Positions 1 through 6,078 of a DNA stretch of 64,000 nucleotides are shown here, one piece after another. The position numbers and the translations under genes are program-made. Source of the stretch: an uncultured bacterium (GTDB lineage Bacteria; Bacillota; Clostridia; Lachnospirales; Lachnospiraceae). Location: positions 1 through 64,000 of the forward strand of contig CANRVD010000005.1 in the NCBI GenBank assembly GCA_947643145.1, read 5' to 3'. Numbering within the stretch: the stretch's first letter is position 1; each line of letters opens with the position of its first letter. A model generated the notes under the pieces. It had not been told where the DNA came from. It saw nothing but the letters and a program-made list of their open reading frames with translations, and searched no databases.

Positions 1-79
1 CCACAGTGTAGAATTATCCTTACCGTTAGGTTAAGTCTGTATTAAAAAGTTATCTCCATGAATGCAGGGCGATTAAAGG

Positions 80-108
80 TTGACAAGACGGTCTACTTAT
101 GGTAGACT
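80..108 (+). promoter_or_regulatory. blaI-blaR1 promoter with overlapping operator
   Basis: TTGACA (80-85), a 17-base spacer and TAGACT (103-108) form a sigma-A promoter. A perfect inverted repeat, GTCTAC-TTATG-GTAGAC (91-107), fills the spacer and covers the -10. This is where a BlaI-type repressor would block polymerase. A second weaker dyad, TACaaGTA (124-131), lies just downstream. The placement suggests autoregulation of the two genes that follow. Confidence 0.75.
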
Positions 109-204
109 TATTATGTGGTCGACTACAAGTAAACTAACAAGACACTAGAAATGAAGATATTTCATGTATTCTTCAATACCAATATCTCAAAGAGAGGGGG
201 AACT

Positions 205-615
205 ATGGCAGAGTATAAATTAGGAGAGATTGAGATGAGGTTTGCAGATATTATCTGGAACCACGAACCGCTGCCCTCAGGGGAACTGGTAAAACTGTGT
301 GCACAGAAATTAGACTGGAAGAAATCCACAACATATACAATTTTGCGCAGAGTTTGTGAACGGGGATTATTTCAAAACCAAGGCGGCATAGTAACTTCGC
401 TTGTATCGAAAGAAGAATTTTTTGCCATGCAGAGTGAAAAATTTGTAGAAGATACTTTTGCCGGATCTTTGCCCAAATTCTTAGCGGCATTTACCAGACA
501 CAAAAAGCTATCAGAAAAGGAAATTGTGCAGTTACAGAGAATTATTGCAGAGAACCAGGGGAATAGTACAGAAAAGTCAGTTGATTATGGAGAGGGAGAG
601 ATTGAGGAAAAATAG
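205..615 (+). CDS. blaI: BlaI/MecI/CopY-family transcriptional repressor
   Basis: Winged-helix repressor of 136 residues, the normal size for BlaI/MecI. The DNA-binding wing occupies roughly residues 1-75 (KLGEIEMRFADIIW, then KSTTYTILRRV), and the C-terminal helical part dimerises. I start at ATG 205 because AGAGAGGGGG lies 5 bases upstream; the longer track ORF from 151 has no site. In staphylococcal BlaI the protease cuts at Asn-Phe in the linker; the matching place here reads AAF (FLAAFT), so cleavage at that exact bond is uncertain. The stop is 12 bases before the M56 protease gene, so the two form the usual repressor-antirepressor operon. The target is probably the dyad in its own promoter. 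No beta-lactamase or PBP gene is nearby. Confidence 0.9.
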   Translation: MAEYKLGEIEMRFADIIWNHEPLPSGELVKLCAQKLDWKKSTTYTILRRVCERGLFQNQGGIVTSLVSKEEFFAMQSEKFVEDTFAGSLPKFLAAFTRHKKLSEKEIVQLQRIIAENQGNSTEKSVDYGEGEIEEK

Positions 616-627
616 GAGGGATTTGTT

Positions 628-2232
628 ATGTGGAATATGTTATTACCAACGGTTTTGCGTATGAGCCTTACAGGAAGTGTTGTAATACTGGTTGTTCTGT
701 TTGCAAGAGTGCTTTTGCGCCGGGCACCCAAGATTTTCAGCTATTTATTATGGGGTGTGGTACTGTTGCGTCTGCTGTGCCCCGTATCATTTTCAGCGCA
801 GTTGTCATTACTGCAGTTTGTTGAAGTTCCAATGGAAGAAGGGCAAATTGATTATGGTATACAGAATTTTGCGCATCATCAAAATACAGAACTGGCAGTA
901 TCAGCAGGCGAAACAGCCAAGCAGGTTTCAAAAACGACAGTTAGCGAAAAGTCCAATTCAGATAGTTCTTTTACAACTTTTACAACTGTGGGAACTGTGC
1001 TCTGGTTTATTGGAGCAGCAGCTATAGTTACATATGGCATCATATCGCTGATACGGCTCCGCAGACAGTTAATAGGGGCGGTACAGTTAAAAGATAATAT
1101 TTATCTGACGGATTATGTTTCATCTGCTTTTGTTCTGGGGATATGGAAGCCGAGAGTTTATCTGCCTGCAATGCTCTCTGATTCGGAGCAGGAGTATATC
1201 ATTTTGCATGAGCAGGTACATATCCGCCGCAAGGATTATCTGAGCAAAATACTGGCATTTACAGCACTTGCTATTCACTGGTTTAATCCGCTTGTTTGGC
1301 TTGCTTTTCGGTTATCGGAGAAAGACATGGAAATGTCTTGTGATGAGGCGGTTATGAAAAAGATGAACCGTGATATACGTGCAGAATATTCTGCTTCTTT
1401 GTTAAAACTTGCAGCAGGCAGAAGAATCTTATCAGGAACTCTGCCTGCATTTGGAGAAGGGGAGACTGGAAGCCGGATTAAACATATATTGCGTTATAAA
1501 AAACCAACAATAGCAGGGGTATTAGTGGCAACGGTTATTTTAGCTTCAACTGTAGTTCTGGCAGGAAGTAATCCCAAAGTACAGGACACTGACAGTAAGA
1601 ATCAGGACAGTACATCTTCTTCTGTAACCGCTTCACAAAACACAGCATTGGATAATAATACTTCTGATAAAGAAGCTTCTTCCAAAGACAGTCCAGATAA
1701 AAATTCTTCTGCAAAAAATGATTCTGAACAGAGTGGGACTGTTGAGAATCCATATGCCAACTCTGTTTCTGCTGTTGAATGTAAACCTGGTGAAACATGG
1801 GAACAGTCTATTGGCGTGAATGAAGATTTTGTACATACCATGGAGTGTGCGTTCCTTAGGTTCATGACAGAGGATACACTGGAAGTGGACCCTATAGAAT
1901 ATATAGATCAGGATACAGACCCCCAGCGGCTGAAGGAGCTTGGAATTACGAAGGAATATCTTAATCGTATGGACGGTTATGAATTTAATAATCCAGATGA
2001 GGATACAATACTGTGGAGAATTGATGAAAATACAGAGTTTATTTTTGCTGACTGGGGACGGGATTTTATTATAGAAGAGATACCTTGTAACAGTATCATG
2101 GTTAAAACAAAGGACAGGGAATTATTCCGAAGTTATCTGGCTACATATAAAAATTCAAAGCCTGGAATGCCGTTTTTCTTTGAAGTTGAGGATGGTGTAG
2201 TAAAGCGTCTTGTAGAAAAATTGTTTGCCTGA
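628..2232 (+). CDS. M56-family (BlaR1-like) membrane metalloprotease antirepressor
   Basis: Membrane zinc protease of 534 residues expected to inactivate the BlaI repressor encoded just upstream. N-terminal hydrophobic helices (about residues 5-25 and 37-55) and another near 128-150 precede the peptidase domain. The zinc motif HEQVH (about 194-198) is intact, followed by a DMEMSCDEAV stretch typical of M56. A further membrane helix lies near 310-330. The C-terminal part is a Ser/Asn/Asp-rich linker and then an acidic domain of about 160 residues. The penicillin-sensor SxxK transpeptidase-like domain of true BlaR1 is not visible. The ligand is therefore unknown, and I leave the symbol blank. 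AGGAGGG precedes the ATG. Confidence 0.85.
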   Translation: MWNMLLPTVLRMSLTGSVVILVVLFARVLLRRAPKIFSYLLWGVVLLRLLCPVSFSAQLSLLQFVEVPMEEGQIDYGIQNFAHHQNTELAVSAGETAKQVSKTTVSEKSNSDSSFTTFTTVGTVLWFIGAAAIVTYGIISLIRLRRQLIGAVQLKDNIYLTDYVSSAFVLGIWKPRVYLPAMLSDSEQEYIILHEQVHIRRKDYLSKILAFTALAIHWFNPLVWLAFRLSEKDMEMSCDEAVMKKMNRDIRAEYSASLLKLAAGRRILSGTLPAFGEGETGSRIKHILRYKKPTIAGVLVATVILASTVVLAGSNPKVQDTDSKNQDSTSSSVTASQNTALDNNTSDKEASSKDSPDKNSSAKNDSEQSGTVENPYANSVSAVECKPGETWEQSIGVNEDFVHTMECAFLRFMTEDTLEVDPIEYIDQDTDPQRLKELGITKEYLNRMDGYEFNNPDEDTILWRIDENTEFIFADWGRDFIIEEIPCNSIMVKTKDRELFRSYLATYKNSKPGMPFFFEVEDGVVKRLVEKLFA

Positions 2233-2244
2233 ATTTATTCGGCT

Positions 2245-2268
2245 GTGAGCAGTAACCTGAATAGTCAC
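2245..2268. repeat. GTGA/AGTAAC-family short dispersed repeat
   Basis: GTGAGCAGTAACCTGAATAGTCAC contains both the AGTAAC and the GAATAGT words seen at many other intergenic sites in this window, closed by GTGA...TCAC ends. It follows the blaR1-like stop codon. Confidence 0.5.
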
Positions 2269-2296
2269 TGGGGATTCCTTTACAAACAAAAAGAAG

Positions 2297-2329
2297 TTGA
2301 CAAGAATTTCATAGTTATGCTAGTATAAT
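2297..2329 (+). promoter_or_regulatory. Promoter of the orphan leader-peptide transcript
   Basis: TTGACA at 2297-2302 is followed 18 bases later by an extended -10, TGcTAGTAT (2318-2326), which overlaps TATAAT (2324-2329). It is placed to transcribe the 20-codon leader ORF at 2355. Confidence 0.7.
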
Positions 2330-2354
2330 AAAAAATTTAAGGAGAACATACAAA

Positions 2355-2417
2355 ATGAACCAAAACTTACATTCAAGACGTTATATGTATATGTATTATA
2401 GACATATTTGTTTATAA
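2355..2417 (+). CDS. 20-residue leader peptide (attenuator uORF)
   Basis: Short ORF too small for the track: ATG, 19 further codons, TAA, with the site AAGGAGA 8-9 bases upstream and a strong promoter. The peptide is rich in Tyr, Met, Arg and His (RRYMYMYYRH core). The TAA lies inside the first arm of a set of alternative RNA hairpins that end in an intrinsic terminator. That layout is typical of leader peptides controlling antibiotic-resistance or amino-acid genes by ribosome stalling. I do not recognise the peptide as a named leader. No intact regulated gene follows, so it may be a remnant or control something outside the usual pattern. Confidence 0.65.
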   Translation: MNQNLHSRRYMYMYYRHICL

Positions 2418-2545
2418 CTGGGTATGGGAAATGCACAGTTATAAGCTGGTAGGTCTTATATGCCTGTGCATAAATGAGAATGTAGGTTTATACATATCAA
2501 TTATATCTTACATTGAGAAATGGAAATCATGATTTATGCAATTTC
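2413..2545 (+). promoter_or_regulatory. Attenuator with mutually exclusive hairpins
   Basis: TATAACTG pairs with CAGTTATA across a 15-base loop and overlaps the leader stop. The competing pair ATGCACAG...CTGTGCAT, reinforced by TATAAG...CTTATA, uses the same bases. Further downstream AATGTAGG pairs with CTTACATT, GGAAAT with ATTTCC, and TCATGAT with ATCATGA. Several stems exclude each other, as expected of a translation-coupled switch leading to the terminator at 2561. Confidence 0.65.
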
Positions 2546-2560
2546 CGTTATCATGAATTA

Positions 2561-2600
2561 GCGCACTGGGCATATAAACGTCTGGTGCGCTTTTTATTTT
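2561..2600 (+). terminator. Intrinsic terminator of the leader transcript
   Basis: GCGCAC (2561-2566) pairs with GTGCGC (2585-2590), followed by TTTTTATTTT. The stem sequence resembles the GCGCACC terminator stem of the dispersed repeat at 12864 and 12957. Confidence 0.8.
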
Positions 2601-2652
2601 ATTAGGAAACTTCGCCACAGCATAGTGGTAAAGGAACGCAAAGCGTTCTGTT
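2601..2652 (+). repeat. Tandem-hairpin terminator-associated repeat (copy a)
   Basis: TTAGGAAACTTCGCCACAGC followed by AGAACGC-type and GCGTTCT arms matches the head of the family at 60887 and 62671. It starts directly after the U-tract of the leader terminator. Between here and 2750 only short broken frames are seen, including a 10-codon ORF at 2672 (ATGAAACAGAAA) with a good AAAGGAG site. These may be remains of a lost gene. Confidence 0.65.
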
Positions 2653-2754
2653 GGTGTAGAAAGGAGACATAATGAAACAGAAATTTCCAGATTACAACAA
2701 TTAGGGCTGACGCAGGATGAGATGGAGGTTCCATTGATTATAGTGTGAAGCAGT

Positions 2755-2804
2755 AATGAAAAACGCGTAGACAGCGTTTTTCATTAAGCGAACTTAATTC
2801 GCTT
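2755..2804. other. Two adjacent perfect hairpins before the redox protein gene
   Basis: AATGAAAAACGC and GCGTTTTTCATT (12 bp, 7-base loop, 2755-2785) are followed at once by AAGCGAA-cttaa-TTCGCTT (2786-2804). The first could act as a bidirectional terminator because the T-run sits in its 3' arm. Confidence 0.6.
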
Positions 2805-2860
2805 TGCAAATATTGTGCTTGCGCCTGGATTCGTGGGTCAGGCAAGAATGGGAGATTGGC

Positions 2861-3355
2861 ATGAAATCTGAAAGAGAGAAAGCAAAAGAATTATTTTTAG
2901 AGGGGTATAACTGTTCACAGGCTGTTTTTGTGGCTTATGCAGAGAGATATGGTTTGGATAAGGAGCTGGCACTTAAGGTGTCGGCATCCTTTGGCGGCGG
3001 AATGGGGCGGATGCGCGAAATCTGCGGCGCGGTGTCCGGTATGTTTATGGTTGCTGGCATGGAGACAGGGCAGACGAAGCCAAGGGACCCGGCGGCAAAA
3101 CAGGCAAATTATGATATGGTGCAGAGGTTAGCCAAAAGGTATAAGGAGGAATATGGCTCAATTGTTTGTAAGGAGCTTTTGGGACTTGTGCCGATGCCTG
3201 GCAGGGAGAAGGCTGATGCGAATGCAGGGTTAAAAGCGGCGGAATTTACAGATACAAAACCGGAAGCACGCACAGAGGAGTATTATAAAAAGAGGCCATG
3301 TCTGGAGCAGATACAAAAGGCATGTGATATTCTGGATGAGATTTTGTTCTCATAA
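2861..3355 (+). CDS. C_GCAxxG_C_C family redox-type protein
   Basis: Small soluble protein of 164 residues matching the C-GCAxxG-C-C family of putative redox or metal-binding proteins, common in clostridia. Visible signature: YNCSQAV near the N-terminus, FGGGMGRMREICGAVSG in the middle, and later single cysteines at VCKELLG and RPCLEQ. The start is ATG 2861 with GGAG 6 bases upstream; the longer track start at 2804 lacks a site and runs through the hairpins. It stands alone between intergenic repeats. The biochemical role of this family is not established. Confidence 0.85.
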   Translation: MKSEREKAKELFLEGYNCSQAVFVAYAERYGLDKELALKVSASFGGGMGRMREICGAVSGMFMVAGMETGQTKPRDPAAKQANYDMVQRLAKRYKEEYGSIVCKELLGLVPMPGREKADANAGLKAAEFTDTKPEARTEEYYKKRPCLEQIQKACDILDEILFS

Positions 3356-3475
3356 AGTTTTGAAAAAGTAAGTGGTATTTTAAATGATTGTTCTAATATG
3401 TCGGTAGCCGGGGACAAAATACCTTTCAAACCAAATATCATATAATATAGTAAATACAAAAAAGGGATAGAAACT

Positions 3476-4402
3476 ATGTATATACTATTTGGAATTTTTT
3501 TTATAATATGCCTTATTTTTCTTTTGGTCGGATGGCACCGGAGAAAATGTATCAGGGAAAAAATCTGCCGGATGGATATTTGTAAAAAGGTATGCCTTTT
3601 AAATAAGCTGTTAGACCCGGTTGGTTTTTGCTACCATATGCAGCAGGATATTATTGTGACAAAAGTGGAAGCATGGCAGAGGAGTTTTGGGTATTGTTCG
3701 CTTTTTGACCGGACAGCATCCCGGTTTGGAATGGTGTTTGACTGTGAACCGGTGTTTTTTTATTACAGAGGCCGCACATATCGTATTGAACTGTGGAAGG
3801 GGCAGTATGGTATCTGTCTTGGAGGAGAGGTTGGTATTTATTATACAGATGGCATTCTTACGACAGAACAGTTTCATACAGCCAGTTTTCAAAGTGTTTC
3901 CAATCAGGAGCTTCTTATGGTGGAGATGTCTTTTTATCATAAGGGGCAGAAGTTGTTTAAAAGTGCCGGAAAGCATTGGTGGCTCACTGGTTTTTGTGTC
4001 GGGAAATATTGTGAGCCGGAGGATACAGCTATAAAAGTATCGCTTCGTTTTACGAATCATGAGATGCTTTATGCCTTTACTGAAAGTCTCTTAAATATGG
4101 GATACCATAAAAATGAACTTTCGATTTGTGATACGATGATATCCTTTATATATGCAAGACCTTATACAAAACAGCCGCATGGAGCACATGGATTTTGGGC
4201 ATCATGGGTACGCTGGAAGAACAGGTTTCTTTGTAAGTTGTTTTTATTGGTCACAAAGCCTTTTTCCTGTACACTGGACCGTGTATTGTACTTGTATTTT
4301 TTCCTGCCTGTGGTTTTCCGGTGTCTGCTCTTAGGAAAGAGGAACCGCAGACAAAAATTTCATGGAAAGAAAAAGGGGGTGCGTTTGCGTGAGCTGTCAT
4401 AA
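3476..4402 (+). CDS. DUF4474 domain membrane protein
   Basis: 308-residue protein that matches DUF4474 by eye: LLDPVGFCY, AWQRSFGYC, FDCEPVFFYYRGR and WKGQYGICLGGEVGIYY follow in the family's usual order. An N-terminal membrane helix (about residues 2-20) and a hydrophobic stretch near 250-290 suggest membrane anchoring. AAGGGA lies 8 bases before ATG 3476. The 3' end overlaps the next gene by 41 bases, so the two are translationally linked. Function is unknown; the family is concentrated in Lachnospiraceae and relatives. Confidence 0.8.
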   Translation: MYILFGIFFIICLIFLLVGWHRRKCIREKICRMDICKKVCLLNKLLDPVGFCYHMQQDIIVTKVEAWQRSFGYCSLFDRTASRFGMVFDCEPVFFYYRGRTYRIELWKGQYGICLGGEVGIYYTDGILTTEQFHTASFQSVSNQELLMVEMSFYHKGQKLFKSAGKHWWLTGFCVGKYCEPEDTAIKVSLRFTNHEMLYAFTESLLNMGYHKNELSICDTMISFIYARPYTKQPHGAHGFWASWVRWKNRFLCKLFLLVTKPFSCTLDRVLYLYFFLPVVFRCLLLGKRNRRQKFHGKKKGVRLRELS

Positions 4403-5300
4403 ACGCATTTCAAAAGATTTTGAAAAAGCACTTTCCCTTCCATTAAATTTACAGACAAAGTATATTATTTTTAGCGACTGCCACCGTGGAACCGGCAGGG
4501 CCAATGACAATTTTACGCAAAATGAGGTTCTTTATCTGGCAGCACTCAGGCATTATTATCAATGTGGTTTTGTTTATTTGGAGCTTGGTGACGGGGATGA
4601 ACTTTGGGAGAACCGTTCTATGAAAAAGATAAAAGAAATACACGGCCATAGTTTTGAAATGCTTGCAAAATTTTATCAGAAGAACCGTTTTTTTGCCGTA
4701 TATGGAAATCATGATATGGTAAAAAAGCAAAAGGCATTTCAAAAGAAATTTTTTGATATGTATGATAGTGACAGTTTTTTATGTGAAAACTCGCTCTGTC
4801 CTGGTATTTGCTTTTATTCGGGAATTATTCTTCAGGATGCGCTCCATGTAAAAGATATTTATCTGACGCATGGGCATCAGGTTAGTATTATGAATAGTAC
4901 ACTTTGGAAAATAAATCGGTTTTTGGTGCGGTATGTATGGAAAAATCTGGAGCTTTTTGGTGTGCCGGACCCTACCAGTGCGGCGAAGAACCATACAAAA
5001 AAGAGGGAGGCAGAGAAGCTTTTTACAGAATGGGCAAAGGAGAATAACAATATTCTGATTACCGGGCATACGCATCATCCGATGGTTGGCTCCAGTGAAT
5101 CACCATATTTTAATACAGGGAGCTGTATTCACCCTGTTGCCATTACAGGGATTGAGATAGAGAACCGATGTATTTCGTTGGTAAAATGGTCATTGGGAAC
5201 GAAAAAGGACCAGTCTGTTTATGTGAAAAGGGAAATACTGGGAGAAACCATCTGCCTTGATGAATATAACAGGACAAATGCACGAGTGAAAATTCTGTGA
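4362..5300 (+). CDS. Calcineurin-like metallophosphoesterase
   Basis: Cytoplasmic-looking phosphoesterase of up to 312 residues with the full dinuclear metal motif set: SDCHRG (a D-x-H variant), GDGDELWE, YGNHD, THGHQ and GHTHHP. The substrate is not evident; relatives act on UDP-diacylglucosamine, cyclic nucleotides or phosphoproteins. Two starts are possible: ATG 4362 with a weak site, or GTG 4389 behind AAGGGGG with an 8-base gap. It overlaps the DUF4474 gene, which suggests a shared task. Oddly, its last ten or so codons (from about 5270) are part of the left arm of the large foldback element. The original C-terminus was therefore probably replaced when the element arrived. Confidence 0.85.
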   Translation: MERKRGCVCVSCHKRISKDFEKALSLPLNLQTKYIIFSDCHRGTGRANDNFTQNEVLYLAALRHYYQCGFVYLELGDGDELWENRSMKKIKEIHGHSFEMLAKFYQKNRFFAVYGNHDMVKKQKAFQKKFFDMYDSDSFLCENSLCPGICFYSGIILQDALHVKDIYLTHGHQVSIMNSTLWKINRFLVRYVWKNLELFGVPDPTSAAKNHTKKREAEKLFTEWAKENNNILITGHTHHPMVGSSESPYFNTGSCIHPVAITGIEIENRCISLVKWSLGTKKDQSVYVKREILGETICLDEYNRTNARVKIL

Positions 5301-5900
5301 ACAAATCATGAGTTAGCATAATTTTAATTGTCTGTCTTCAGGGGATTTTGAGTAGTTTTTGCCCATAACTGCATACTAACTCATATGCCGTAGGATTCTT
5401 TATCCTTTTTCGTATTACATTTGACTTTGGTGAAGATGTTTGTTTTGTCAGTTTCGATGAATATGCGCCTCGTAGTTTGTCTGAAGCGGCTGCGTTATTT
5501 CGTATTGCTCCCTCTTAGGGCCGCTCCCGCTACATGATGCACATAGTGGTGCGTAATATCCCTGGTACATTATAATATTTTAGAATAACAGGTAAACAGA
5601 TGGAAGGAAATAATGTACCATACGGGATATAAGCACCAACGGCATCATAGTGCCCCAGAGAGGGAGCAATGCGAAATAACGCATTGCTGCAAGTTTACGA
5701 AGAGGCGCATAAATCAAACATCGAAACTGTAAAACATTACATCTTCACAAAGGCACAATGTCACGAAAAGATAAAGAATCCTACGGTATATGAGTTTTAT
5801 AAAATAACGGGCAAAAACTATCATAATGCTGAAAGACAGGCATCAACTATTTATTAAATCATGATTTGTTCACAGAATTTTCACTTATGCGTTTGTCCTG
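5270..5900. repeat. Large imperfect foldback element, about 300 bp per arm
   Basis: Left arm 5270-5570 and right arm 5592-5900 are imperfect reverse complements. Outer ends: GTGAAAATTCTGTGAACAAA pairs with the copy before 5890. Shared blocks inside include TAGTTTTTGCCC, CCGTAGGATTCTTTATC, CAGTTTCGATG, ATGCGCCTC and GCGTTATTTCG. The centre has GGTACATTAT/ATAATGTACC and ATATCCC/GGGATAT. The right arm holds a 62-codon frame (5669-5857). The left arm, read on the minus strand, holds a related frame (RNNA..., IKNPTAYE versus IKNPTVYE). It may be a MITE-like element, an inverted duplication of a small gene, or a long structured RNA. Confidence 0.8.
5669..5857 (+). CDS. Small ORF inside the foldback arm
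   Basis: 62-codon frame in the right arm of the foldback element. I do not recognise the product. A diverged counterpart on the minus strand of the left arm shares RNNA, IKNPT(V/A)YE and a G-Q/K-K/N stretch; there the start codon position reads ATA instead of ATG. Conservation of a reading frame in both arms is a weak hint of past coding. The ATG lies in GAGGGAGCAATG, so a ribosome site is conceivable. Confidence 0.3.
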   Translation: MRNNALLQVYEEAHKSNIETVKHYIFTKAQCHEKIKNPTVYEFYKITGKNYHNAERQASTIY

Positions 5901-5919
5901 ATGAATATAAAAGATAAGG

Positions 5920-5949
5920 TTGCAAAGTGCTTGACGACTATGCTATAAT
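5920..5949 (+). promoter_or_regulatory. secDF promoter
   Basis: TTGCAA (5920-5925), an 18-base gap and an extended -10 TGcTATAAT ending at 5949. It lies just outside the right end of the foldback element. Confidence 0.6.
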
Positions 5950-5971
5950 GCAAATTAGCGTTATTTTTTGT

Positions 5972-6040
5972 GGGATAGGAGATTGCTCGAAATGTAGCGG
6001 GACGCCAACAAAAACGCTAGTGCGTTTTTGCAAGCACGAA
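5972..6040 (+). repeat. Tandem-hairpin repeat (copy b) in the secDF leader
   Basis: GGGATAGGAGATTGCTCGAA, then CGGGACGCCAACA and the hairpin AAAAACGC-tagt-GCGTTTTT (6010-6029). This matches the body of the family at 12894 and 24001. Here the terminal terminator module is missing, which fits its position between promoter and gene. Confidence 0.6.
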
Positions 6041-6078
6041 TAAACGCAAATAGTAGTTAATTAAAGGAGAAATGTAGC

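Noticed and set aside
5270-5900. Insertion sequence with transposase
   Set aside because: No frame long enough for a transposase lies between or near the inverted arms.
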